A DNA stretch of 64,000 nt from Cupriavidus lacunae (GTDB lineage Bacteria; Pseudomonadota; Gammaproteobacteria; Burkholderiales; Burkholderiaceae): positions 230,092-294,091 of the forward strand of contig NZ_QKWJ01000004.1 of the NCBI RefSeq assembly GCF_003353055.1, read 5' to 3'. Under the pieces are notes generated by a model, which was not told the DNA's origin, did not search any database, and saw only the letters and a program-made list of their open reading frames with translations. Below, piece after piece: positions 17,361 to 25,732 of the stretch. Positions within the stretch are counted from its first letter, which is position 1, and each line of letters starts with the position of its first letter. A program made the translations under genes and the position numbers.

Positions 17361-18595
17361 CTAGTAAGGTATGGTGTCCGGGCTCTGGACGCCGGCGTTC
17401 TCGTCAACGACGTACTGGTAGAGACCTGCGTTACCGCCATTCCACCAGTTGGTCATGTCAAAGGCAGTTGCGTCGTCCAGCCTCTGGACATGGACGCCAT
17501 AAATGGTCAATGGCTTGCTGCTCGCGCAGACTGCGGGCGAAGTGAGCGGCCTCAGGAAATGCACAGCGCTGCTGGATTTCGTGGATATGTTGGTGACGCG
17601 CTGTGCAATGAAACGGTCCGAGATCCTCTGGATCTCCAACGCGGTCTCGACATCAAGGCCAATCCCTCTGGCGGCCGACGGGGTCCTCAGGATTCCCCCC
17701 TCGCACCCCGAGCCGGACCATGGAGCAATGCTCCTTGACAGGAACGTGACCAGCCTGCCCATGCGGTCGCGCGCGTCGAAGTGCGGATCGACAAACGTAT
17801 TGTCCAGCGCAGTAACGTTCAGAAAACTGCGGCCGGACAGCGGTGTCGGGTCAAGTGTCATGTATTGGTTGTACGGATTGCTCAGCGCCTGAGTCGACGT
17901 GACCGTCCCATACAAGGCCGAGAAGATGAACTCACCCATGACATTGGCCCCGGCGCTGGTGCCGCCCACAGGAACATTCTTCTGCATGAGCGCGGCAATG
18001 GTGGCGTTAAGCTTCGTACCTTTCCAGAGACTGACGTATTTGCTCTGATCGCCGCCGGCAATCCACAATGCATTCGCGCTGCCGACAACCGCATTCACAA
18101 ACGGGTCGTTCGCCCCATCCGTATCGGTAATAATCAGCGTTTCCGCCGCAGTCAGGCCGAGATACGCGCCCCCAACATACCCATCCACTGCGGGAATATC
18201 GGTCGCGTCCTTCTTGTCGCTGAAGTAGAAGTAAGGGTCATACGCATCGGTACCGCTGGCGCGAATGACAACGAAGCGCCCGCCGGTGGCTTTCGTGATG
18301 CCCGCCTGCTGAATCATCCAGCGATAGGCTTCATCGACATCGGGCCCGCCACCCATGATGACCACCGGCTGCACCGCCTGTGGCTGAGGTGCGGGGAGAT
18401 CCCGCACCGGGACGGGATTACCAGTCACGAAGTACTGCGTACCGGTCGCAAAGTAGCTGTAGGAGGGAGGGTAGTCTTGTCGCCTGCCAACGCAGGAGGC
18501 ATCAACCCCCCAAGTACCAGGCTGATGCCGATACAGGCGAGCGCGTAGTGCGCGGCCATCCTGCAACGCCGTGCGAACTTCGTAAGGGATTCCAT
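17361..18595 (-). CDS. Exported cyanophycinase (peptidase S51 family), signal peptide frameshifted
   Basis: The mature protein (SYFATGTQYFVTGNPVPV onward, about 375 residues) is a cyanophycinase-type serine peptidase: nucleophile Ser in VGGTSAGANV, with GGGPDVDEAYRW, WIAGGDQSKYVSLW and DPHFDARDRMGRL. The family hydrolyses cyanophycin to aspartyl-arginine dipeptides. A clear signal peptide (MESLTKFARR, then ALACIGISLVLGGLMPPALAG) starts at ATG 18595 behind AGGGGG but reads in another frame; one base missing in the CCCTCCC tract at 18461-18471 would join them. The mature frame also stays open to 18617 with a meaningless N-terminus. Either a disrupted signal or a sequence error. Convergent with the oxidoreductase. 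Confidence 0.82.
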
Positions 18596-18869
18596 GACGT
18601 GACGCCCCCTCTCGCAATCTTGTTTGTGCAACCCGGTTGTGAGTGAAGCGCGACGTGCCAGGGCCGTGCGAGGCTTGGCAGAAGTCATGTCGCCAGGCAA
18701 CGGATTCCGGTTGCAGGACTCGCAGGCGTTCCGTTATAGACGCTGGCGCAAAAAAACACCAGCCTGCCTTGGCTCCGGCGGGGGAGGCAGTGTGGGAGAA
18801 AGAACGAACGGACGGGCCGCACTATCGGAAATTCGTCGCACAACCCGACCCGAGTGGTAGTGCGGCAGC

Positions 18870-19373
18870 CTATCTTGCGCGCTTCCAGGTTACGGTGGCG
18901 GAGCCGCCGCCGGACGCCTGGGCAGTCAGATATTGCAAAGACACGTCGCTGAGCAAGACAATGGAGCGCTTCTGCTCGGTGCCGTCCCAGTTTGGAAAGG
19001 ATGACTTATCGATCCTGAATGCCAGAGTCTTGCTGTCCGGACTGACGGCATAGCTGCCAAACAGGGCGATGCTCCCACCGGCCATGGCCTTGTTTTCTTC
19101 AGGTGTGCCTGTCGCGCGATTGCCAGAGGCGAACTTCGGAATATCACCAATGATGGTGAGCATAAAGCGGCCCTGGTCGTCCAGAATCATCATCCCTTGC
19201 GCGCCCGGCCCGAACTGATCGACCTTCGTTCCGCCCCTGTCGAGAACGGATGAGACCAGCGTCCACGTCCCGGCTATGCCATTAGCGCTTTGAGCAAGAG
19301 CGCCAGTCGCGGGGAGGATGGCAGCCAGCAGAAATGCCGCCACCGCGGCATGCTTGCGAAGGACATATTCCAT
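18870..19373 (-). CDS. Secreted lipocalin-like domain protein
   Basis: 167 residues from ATG 19373 with a signal peptide (about 1-27, ending GALAQS). A lipocalin-like (Lipocalin_5) domain follows, recognised by NGIAGTWTLVSSVLDRGGTK, FGPGAQGMMILDDQGRFMLT and DSKTLAFRIDKSSFPNWDGT. The function of these small periplasmic barrels is not established. It lies between the cyanophycinase and a glutamine synthetase in the same direction, with gaps of about 275 and 139 bp. An upstream extension of the frame to 19481 is arginine-rich and would bury the signal peptide. Confidence 0.8.
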   Translation of the reverse strand: MEYVLRKHAAVAAFLLAAILPATGALAQSANGIAGTWTLVSSVLDRGGTKVDQFGPGAQGMMILDDQGRFMLTIIGDIPKFASGNRATGTPEENKAMAGGSIALFGSYAVSPDSKTLAFRIDKSSFPNWDGTEQKRSIVLLSDVSLQYLTAQASGGGSATVTWKRAR

Positions 19374-19512
19374 TATGGTTCTCCCACGCCTGACCGGCCT
19401 GGGGGCAAAGGTGCCACGACGAGCGGCAATGTCTGTGCGCTTGCGTACCTTGAGTTGTCCCGCTTGCCGGCCGTAGCCCAAGGTCCGTCTGGCCGTCCGG
19501 GGCGCAGGGCGA

Positions 19513-20988
19513 TCAGATGTCGAAGTAGAGGTAAAACTCCCACGGGTGTGGCCGCAACTTCAATGTATCGATCTCGCGGGTGCGCTTGTAATCAATCCAG
19601 GTCCTGATCAGGTCTTCAGTGAAGACATCCCCTTTTCGCAGGAACGCCGAGTCGGATTCCAGCGCGCAAAGCGATTCTTCGAGGGAACCCGGAACCTGCC
19701 GGATGCTGGCGGCTTCCTCCGGTGGCAGTTCATAGATGTTCTTGTCGAGCGGCTCGCCGGGGTCCGTCTGGTTTTCAATGCCGTCAAGGCCGGCGAGCAG
19801 CATTGCCGAGAAGGCAAGGTAGGCATTGGCGGACGGGTCAGGGCAGCGAAACTCAACGCGCCTCGCGCTTGGCGAGTCCGAAACCATTGGAATCCTGGCT
19901 GCGGCGGATCGGTTGCGCTGCGACATGGCCAGATTGACAGGCGCCTCGTACCCGGGCACCAGCCGCTTGTAGGAGTTTGTGCTCGGTGCGCAGAAAGCCA
20001 TCAGCGCGGGGGCGTGGCTGAGCAAGCCGCCAATGTACCAACGGCACAGCTGGGACGTCTGCGCCCAACCGTTCGCGTCATAGAACAGGTTCTCGGCGTC
20101 GCGCCAGAGGCTCTGGTGGCAATGCATGCCGCTCGCGTTATCGGCAAACAGGGGCTTGGGCATGAATGTGGCGACCTTGCCGTGGCGGCGCGCAACGTTC
20201 TTGCAGATGTACTTGTACATCATCACGTTGTCTGCCATGCGCGTCAGTGGCGCAAAGCGCATGTCGATTTCATTCTGGCCCGCGGTGGCGACCTCATGGT
20301 GATGCACCTCGACCTGGATGCCGGCCTGCATCAGCGCGAGTACGATTTCGGAGCGGATGTCTTGCAGTGTATCGCTTGGCGGCACGGGAAAGTACCCTCC
20401 CTTGTAGCGCTGCTTGTAGCCAAGATTGCCTCCGCCATAGGCGCCTTCGTCCCGGCCCGAGGTCCATTCGCCTTCGGCGGATTCGACATGGTAGTAGCAA
20501 GAGTGCTGGTCCTGCCCGAAGCGAATGGAGTCGAAAATGAAGAACTCCAGTTCGGGGCCAACGTAGCAAACCGTAGCAAGACCGGATTGCCGGAGGTACC
20601 GTTCCGCCTTTCGTGCGATGTAGCGCGGATCGCGCGAATAGGGCTGGTGCAGGACAGGGTCCAGCACGTCGCAGATCAACGCCAGCGTTGGTGCCGTGCA
20701 AAACGGATCGATGAATGCCGTGGCCGGGTCAGGCCTGACCAGCATGTCGGACTCGTGAATTTCCTGGAATCCCCGAATGGAAGACCCATCGAAACCAATG
20801 CCGGCCGAGAACAAGTCGTCGTTGATTTCCGGCAGCGTGATCGAGAAGTGCTGCCACACGCCGGGCAAGTCGGTGAACCGGAGGTCAACGACCTGGATCG
20901 CGTGCGTCCGGATCAGATCGATGACTTCACCGGGGGTTTGCGGCGGCGCAAACTGATAGCTGCCGGGTTCTATTGAGACCATGCTCAT
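19513..20988 (-). CDS. Type I glutamine synthetase (GlnA-like)
   Basis: 491 residues, slightly longer than typical GlnA. The N-terminal beta-grasp domain carries VVDLRFTDLPGVWQHFSITL and GFDGSSIRGFQEIHESDM. Catalytic motifs are GPELEFFIFD, HHEVATAGQNEID, KPLFADNASGMHCHQS, STNSYKRLVPGYEAPVN and RCPDPSANAYLAFSAML. Tyr near residue 419 in DKNIYELPPEE matches the adenylylation site, so nitrogen control by GlnE is possible. The enzyme forms glutamine from glutamate, ammonium and ATP. ATG 20988 is chosen because GGAGG lies 5 nt upstream. Its place beside a cyanophycinase suggests a second glutamine synthetase tied to peptide-nitrogen use rather than the housekeeping copy. Confidence 0.93.
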   Translation of the reverse strand: MSMVSIEPGSYQFAPPQTPGEVIDLIRTHAIQVVDLRFTDLPGVWQHFSITLPEINDDLFSAGIGFDGSSIRGFQEIHESDMLVRPDPATAFIDPFCTAPTLALICDVLDPVLHQPYSRDPRYIARKAERYLRQSGLATVCYVGPELEFFIFDSIRFGQDQHSCYYHVESAEGEWTSGRDEGAYGGGNLGYKQRYKGGYFPVPPSDTLQDIRSEIVLALMQAGIQVEVHHHEVATAGQNEIDMRFAPLTRMADNVMMYKYICKNVARRHGKVATFMPKPLFADNASGMHCHQSLWRDAENLFYDANGWAQTSQLCRWYIGGLLSHAPALMAFCAPSTNSYKRLVPGYEAPVNLAMSQRNRSAAARIPMVSDSPSARRVEFRCPDPSANAYLAFSAMLLAGLDGIENQTDPGEPLDKNIYELPPEEAASIRQVPGSLEESLCALESDSAFLRKGDVFTEDLIRTWIDYKRTREIDTLKLRPHPWEFYLYFDI

Positions 20989-21096
20989 GGCCGCCTCCGT
21001 CGTCTGCCCCGGCATAGTCCAACATTAGCCTGTCAAATTCCGAATGAAAAGTGCCTCCTCAACCTACCTCGCGCCTAGCCTGACTGTCCGCCCTCT

Positions 21097-21552
21097 TCAG
21101 TGGTGCATGCCGCCACCATGAAAGCCACCATGCGAACCGCCCCCACCCTGGAATCCTCGGTGGAAGCCGCCCGGGAAGCCGCCATGGAAGCCACCGTGAA
21201 CGATCACTCCCGACCTGCGGAAGAACACCCGGTGCATAGGGTGGAAGTGATGGAAGCGGTCGACGAAGATCACACTGGCGCCGAAGCCGACGCCGACCGG
21301 CGCCCAGTACCAGGGATCGTAGTAATAGGCCGGGGGTGCATAGGTGACCACTCCGCTGGCGCTGTCGACCAGTTGCCAGGTCCCGTCGGGCTGCAGGCAT
21401 GCCACGCCGGAGATATCCTGCAGCACGCCGCCAATCTCGGCCTGTCCAACCACTTGCTGGCAGGGCGTCGACTCCAATTCCTCGGCCGGCGCCGCTGCGC
21501 CAAAGCTGAGGCCTGCGAACACTGTCGCCACGGCCGCAAAAGCCTTGCCCAT
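21097..21552 (-). CDS. Secreted Gly/His-rich protein
   Basis: 151 residues from ATG 21552; a GTG three codons upstream is an alternative. A signal peptide (about 1-24) precedes a segment, QQVVGQAEIGGVLQDISGV then ACLQPDGTWQLV, that resembles the end of 17-kDa/RT0821-type surface antigens. Then comes a Tyr/Trp-rich stretch (APPAYYYDPWYWAPVGVG), and from about residue 95 a His-Phe-Gly repeat tail (HGGFHGGFPGGFHRGFQGGG). The tail suggests metal binding or a flexible surface anchor. No family can be named with certainty. It lies downstream of, and codirectional with, the ECF sigma/anti-sigma pair. Confidence 0.7.
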   Translation of the reverse strand: MGKAFAAVATVFAGLSFGAAAPAEELESTPCQQVVGQAEIGGVLQDISGVACLQPDGTWQLVDSASGVVTYAPPAYYYDPWYWAPVGVGFGASVIFVDRFHHFHPMHRVFFRRSGVIVHGGFHGGFPGGFHRGFQGGGGSHGGFHGGGMHH

Positions 21553-21718
21553 GATTGTCACTCCGTCCTCAAAGTCCCGACGTATGCGCCCTCGCGGATC
21601 TCATGGCACATCGGTTTGCCTGCCGGGCCGCGCCGGGCATTCGCTGCCATGGCGGTCCTGCATGGTGTAAACGGATCAGAGGCACGTTTTATTCCATGCG
21701 GCGACTTGGCGGCGGGCT

Positions 21719-22492
21719 TCACTGCCATGCCTGCGGATTGCCGCCCAGGCTGCCGCAGACGTCAATCGCGATCTCGCGCAGGCGCGTCTCGCTGCGTTGG
21801 CCTGAGAGTGCGTAACCGGCACCCGCACTGGCCCAGTAGAACGTGCGCCGGTCATCCTGGCGCAGCAATCGGAAGGCGGCGCGCTGCGGCGCCGCCGCGG
21901 TGATATACAGCGTGAGGCGCTCGCCTGCCTGGTTCTGGTACATCATCTGTGCCGCCGGACCTGCCGCGCCCGGTAACAGCCGCCCGCCCATCAGCGTGTA
22001 GCCGTACTCGTCCAGCACCGGGATGGTCAGCGTGCGCCCCAGGCGGCGCGACAGCCATGCCACCAGGTGCGCCTGGTCGGTTGCAGCCACTTCCACCGGA
22101 TGGCGCTGCTCCGGCGCATAGACCGCGTAGGCGAGGTCGGCATGGCGGGCGAAATCCCAGGGATCGGCCTCGTGCGCAGGCAGCCAGGCGTTGCTGGTGC
22201 CAAGCACCATCCCCGCGCCGACGCAGGCCAGCGCAGCCGCCGCGCGCCACCACCATGCGCGGCGCGGCTGCACCAGTACATAGCGGACATCGCTCGGCAG
22301 CGGAAACAGCGACCTGAGTGCCGCGCACTGGCGCTGGTAATCCGCTACGCGTGCGGTGGCCTGGACATCATGCGCCAGGGCAGCCACAAGCTCGGCCTGC
22401 TCATGCGGCGCAAGCTCACCATCGACCAGCGCCGAGAGCCGCTCGATCTCCGGCCCCGTTGGCAGGGCGGCGGAACCCCGATCGTCAGTCAT
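21719..22492 (-). CDS. Membrane anti-sigma factor
   Basis: 257 residues. The N-terminal cytoplasmic part (EIERLSALVDGELAPHEQAE) has the form of a zinc-less anti-sigma domain; one membrane segment follows (WWWRAAAALACVGAGMVLGT, about residues 90-110), then a periplasmic domain (VAWLSRRLGRTLTIPVLDEY, GYALSGQRSETRLREIAIDV). It should hold the ECF sigma factor inactive until a cell-envelope signal arrives. Its ATG overlaps the sigma stop as ATGA, showing translational coupling. The frame extends 91 codons upstream across the sigma gene as a composition artefact. Confidence 0.88.
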   Translation of the reverse strand: MTDDRGSAALPTGPEIERLSALVDGELAPHEQAELVAALAHDVQATARVADYQRQCAALRSLFPLPSDVRYVLVQPRRAWWWRAAAALACVGAGMVLGTSNAWLPAHEADPWDFARHADLAYAVYAPEQRHPVEVAATDQAHLVAWLSRRLGRTLTIPVLDEYGYTLMGGRLLPGAAGPAAQMMYQNQAGERLTLYITAAAPQRAAFRLLRQDDRRTFYWASAGAGYALSGQRSETRLREIAIDVCGSLGGNPQAWQ

Positions 22493-23010
22493 GGCCTCTT
22501 CCTCACGACTTTGAAAACATTGGGCCGGCTGCCGGCGTCGCCGCCGAGCAACTCGCGCAGGTGCTCGCGCGCCCGTGACAGCCGCGACATCACCGTCCCC
22601 ACCGGCACCTGCAGGATGGCGGCGGCTTCCCGGTAGCTCAGTTGCTCCAGCGCCACCAGCAGAAGCACCTCGCGCTGCTCCAGGGGCAGGCGGTAGAGCG
22701 CGCGCTGCACATCGAGCAGCAGCAGCCCGTCGACCTCCCCGGCGGGCGCTTCCAGCTGTTGCCACAGCGGGTCATCGGCATCCAGGGCCAGCTCGTGGCG
22801 CTTGCGCAGCTGGTCGATATAGAGGTGGCGCAATATGGTCATCAGCCAGGCGCGCGTATTGCTGTGGGCGCGCAGCAGCGAGGTGCGCCCAAGCGCGCGC
22901 TCGACCGTGTCCTGCACCAGGTCGTCCGCCCATGCGGCATCGCCCGTCAGCGCGCGCGCATAACGATGCAACTGCGGCAGGCAGGCGGCGAGGTCGTCGC
23001 GCAGGCTCAC
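22489..23010 (-). CDS. ECF-type RNA polymerase sigma factor
   Basis: 173 residues with region 2 (LHRYARALTGDAAWADDLVQ, TRAWLMTILRHLYIDQLRKR) and region 4 (ALYRLPLEQREVLLLVALEQ, LSYREAAAILQVPVGTVMSR). It directs transcription of a small regulon when released by its anti-sigma partner, encoded immediately downstream with a 4-bp overlap. A 52-residue lipoprotein gene lies 40 bp upstream in the same direction, so the three probably form one operon. The signal is unknown. Confidence 0.94.
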   Translation of the reverse strand: MSLRDDLAACLPQLHRYARALTGDAAWADDLVQDTVERALGRTSLLRAHSNTRAWLMTILRHLYIDQLRKRHELALDADDPLWQQLEAPAGEVDGLLLLDVQRALYRLPLEQREVLLLVALEQLSYREAAAILQVPVGTVMSRLSRAREHLRELLGGDAGSRPNVFKVVRKRP

Positions 23011-23050
23011 CGGGATGCGTTCTCCTCGAGGTCGACCCCGTCAGGACGTA

Positions 23051-23209
23051 TCAGTAGCCGCTGCGATACCCGTCGCCCGTGCCCCGGCTGCTGCGACCCT
23101 GGGACTGGGCCGAACTGCCAGAGGAAGGATCCATGCCACTGTCGGTGGAACACGCGGCCACTGCCATCACGGCAAGCAGCAGGCCGGAAATCAGACGGAG
23201 CACGTTCAT
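23051..23209 (-). CDS. Small lipoprotein heading the ECF sigma operon
   Basis: 52 residues. Reading the minus strand from ATG 23209 gives a short positively charged start (MNVLRLIS), a hydrophobic core (GLLLAVMAVAA) and a lipobox ending at Cys20, followed by STDSGMDPSSGSSAQSQGRS and a Gly/Arg/Tyr tail ending RSGY. TGGAGATCGAA directly precedes the ATG, a good ribosome-binding site. The mature peptide is only 33 residues, low in complexity and without a known domain. It could be a sensor component or a target of the sigma factor. Coding status rests on start, Shine-Dalgarno and lipobox agreement, not on homology. Confidence 0.65.
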   Translation of the reverse strand: MNVLRLISGLLLAVMAVAACSTDSGMDPSSGSSAQSQGRSSRGTGDGYRSGY

Positions 23210-23332
23210 TTCGATCTCCAGGAGGGGCAAGCCTTGGAATCAGCACAATTGCGCCTCGAAAGCGATGCCAGGCACCCGCACCTTGCTGCCGGCGCGATCC
23301 TGTCAATGCAGTAAACGCTTCGCAGCGGCGAT

Positions 23333-24535
23333 TTATTCCGCTGTCGCCTGATTTTGCCCCTGGTAGCCAGCCGGATGAAAGCGCCAGGTCATGGCGATCA
23401 GAATGACCGCGTTGATGGCAAGCGCGATCCATGCCGGCGAGAAGCTGCCGCTGATATCCCGGATCCATCCCGTCGCAAACGGCGAGACCGCGGCGATCAT
23501 GAAGCCGACGCCCTGCACGAACGCGCTCAGTTGGCCGGCTTGTTCCGGATGGTCGAGGTGATCGAGGGTCAGGATCAGGCTCAGCGCGAAGGTGCCCCCC
23601 AGGCCCAGCCCCACCGACCCTGCCCATGCCACGGCGCCATGCGCCGGGCTGACGATGCAGCCAAGGAGGCCAACGAGCATCAGCGACATGCCCAGCGCCA
23701 GCCAGGGCCGTCGGTCGGGGTTGCGCCGGGCCAGCCATGGCAACGCCAGGGCGGCCAGGACCTGGCACGCCGTCATGCAGGCCAGCAGCGCGCCGCTTTC
23801 CTGCGCGCCGCGGCCTTGCTGCATGTAGAACGCCGGCAGCCATGCCACCATGCTGGCGTAGAGGCTGTTGATCAGCCCGAAATACAACGCCAGCAGCCAC
23901 GCCCGGCGCCGGGGCACGGAGGCGCCGGCTGAGGCCTTGGGGATACTGCGTGGCGCGAGGGCGGGCCGACGCGTACTCCACCAGAGCACCAGGCCGAAGG
24001 CGGCCAGGCCCGCCCACACCCCCAGCCCGGCATGCCAGTCATGCAGGCGCTGGGCGACCACCGGGCTGAACGCGGCGCCCAGTCCGCCGCCCGCCATGAT
24101 GGCCGCCGAGTAGATGCCCATCGCGGTCGGCGTGCGCGCCGCATAGTGTTGCTTGATCACGCCCGGCATCAACGCCTGGATGATCGCGATGCCGCACCCT
24201 GCCAGGCCCGCGCTGGCGATCAGCCACGAGGCATCCGTCACGAAGAAGCGCAGCGCGCAGGCAAGGCCGATGGCCACCAGACCCGTTGCGATGCCGGTGC
24301 GCTCGCCCAGCCGGCGGCCGAGCGTGGGCCCGGCAAGCAGCGCGAAGCCTCCCATGGTCAGCACCGGCAGGACCGTCAGCATGGAAGCCAGCTGGTAGGT
24401 CATGCCCGTGGCTTCACGGATTGCCGACAGCAGCGGGCTGACAGACGTCAGCGTCGGGCGCAGCGTGAGTCCTACCAGCAGGATGGCCGCCAGCAGCCCG
24501 GACCGGTCGCGGTCAGGCGCGGCGGATGCGTTCAT
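23333..24535 (-). CDS. MFS transporter, CynX/NimT type
   Basis: 400 residues with about twelve hydrophobic segments and the cyanate/2-nitroimidazole (CynX/NimT) family start LLAAILLVGLTLRPTLTSVS followed by LLSAIREATGMT. It is an inner-membrane exporter or importer of small molecules. Its ATG overlaps the end of the amidohydrolase gene by 4 bp, so the two are translated together, and transport of the amidohydrolase substrate or product is likely. The open frame upstream of ATG 24535 is GC-rich shadow. Confidence 0.9.
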   Translation of the reverse strand: MNASAAPDRDRSGLLAAILLVGLTLRPTLTSVSPLLSAIREATGMTYQLASMLTVLPVLTMGGFALLAGPTLGRRLGERTGIATGLVAIGLACALRFFVTDASWLIASAGLAGCGIAIIQALMPGVIKQHYAARTPTAMGIYSAAIMAGGGLGAAFSPVVAQRLHDWHAGLGVWAGLAAFGLVLWWSTRRPALAPRSIPKASAGASVPRRRAWLLALYFGLINSLYASMVAWLPAFYMQQGRGAQESGALLACMTACQVLAALALPWLARRNPDRRPWLALGMSLMLVGLLGCIVSPAHGAVAWAGSVGLGLGGTFALSLILTLDHLDHPEQAGQLSAFVQGVGFMIAAVSPFATGWIRDISGSFSPAWIALAINAVILIAMTWRFHPAGYQGQNQATAE

Positions 24536-25716
24536 GCAAGGGCGCCATTGCGCGCCACGACACGGCCGGCCGACACCACCAGTTGCCTGACCGGCCGGGC
24601 CACGACCGCTTCGGCCACCGTTTCCGCCGCGACCAGCACCAGGTCGGCCCGGTCGCCCGGTGCCAGGCCGTAGTGTTGGAAGCCGCATGCCGCCGCCGCC
24701 GCGTGTGTCACGCAGTCGAGCGCAACGGCGAGCTCGTCGTCGCGGCGGAAGTTGTTGCGCAGCCCGATCAGCATGGCCCGCTCCAGCATGTCGGGGGAAC
24801 CGTAGGGCGTCCAGGTATCGCGGATGCCGTCATTGCCGCCCACGATCCTGACGCCCGCGGCGCGGCACGCGGCGACCGGCGGCACCGGGCGCGACGGCGG
24901 CGCGGTGGTGACAATGACCACGCCCAGGTCGGCGATGCGCTGCAGCAGCGCATCGCGCTCGCGTTCCGCAATGTCGCCAAGGCAGAAGGCGTGGCTGACG
25001 GTGACCATGCCGCGCATGCCCAGCGCGGCCGTGCGTTGCAGGATCAGGTCGAGGGACCAGGCGCCCATGCTGCCGGGCTCGTGCAGATGGATGTCGAGCG
25101 GGCGGCCATGGCGCTGCGCGAGGCCGAACAGCAGGTCCAGCGCGCGCACCGGGTCGCCTTCGATGGCGCAAGGGTCGAGTCCGCCCAGGATGTCGGCGCC
25201 GCTGCGCAGCGCTTCGTTCAGCAGGGCTTCCGTGCCAGGGCGCCCGAGCACGCCCGACTGCGGGAAGGCGACGATCTGCATGTCCATCTGCGCGGACAGC
25301 GCGTCGCGCGTGGCGACCACGCCGTGCAGGTGGCGCAGGCCGGCATCGGTATCGATATCGACATGGGTGCGCAGCCGCGTGGTGCCGGCGGCAAGGAAGG
25401 CGCGCGCGAGCACCAGCGATTGCGCGCGGGCATCGTGGCCGGTGGCGGCGCGCCAGCGGCGCTCGTTGTCGATGCGGTCGGTCAGGTTGGGGCCGACCTC
25501 ATTGCGATACCACGGCATGCCCCACAGGGTCTTGTCGAGGTGGGTATGCGCTTCCACCAGGCCCGGCAGCGCCAGGGCGCCGGCACCGTCCTCGACCTGG
25601 CATCCGGGCGGTACTTCGAGCCCTGAGCCGATGCGGACGAACCTCCCTCCCTCCATCAGGATATCGGCCATATTTCCGGCGGGGAGCCGGACCTTGCGCA
25701 CCAACAATTGAGTCAT
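24532..25716 (-). CDS. Cytosine-deaminase-like amidohydrolase
   Basis: 394 residues of the metal-dependent amidohydrolase superfamily, closest in pattern to CodA/TrzA-type deaminases. Metal ligands are visible in VEAHTHLDKT, THVDIDTD, LDIHLHEPG, VSHAFCLGD and the Asp of GGNDGIRDTWTPYG. A composite beta-sandwich is formed by both termini (ending VVSAGRVVARNGALA). It would hydrolyse a C-N bond in a cyclic or amidine substrate in the cytoplasm; the substrate is unknown. It lies 16 bp after the symporter gene and overlaps the MFS gene, third in a four-gene operon. Confidence 0.9.
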   Translation of the reverse strand: MTQLLVRKVRLPAGNMADILMEGGRFVRIGSGLEVPPGCQVEDGAGALALPGLVEAHTHLDKTLWGMPWYRNEVGPNLTDRIDNERRWRAATGHDARAQSLVLARAFLAAGTTRLRTHVDIDTDAGLRHLHGVVATRDALSAQMDMQIVAFPQSGVLGRPGTEALLNEALRSGADILGGLDPCAIEGDPVRALDLLFGLAQRHGRPLDIHLHEPGSMGAWSLDLILQRTAALGMRGMVTVSHAFCLGDIAERERDALLQRIADLGVVIVTTAPPSRPVPPVAACRAAGVRIVGGNDGIRDTWTPYGSPDMLERAMLIGLRNNFRRDDELAVALDCVTHAAAAACGFQHYGLAPGDRADLVLVAAETVAEAVVARPVRQLVVSAGRVVARNGALA

Positions 25717-25732
25717 TGCAATTCCCGTTATG

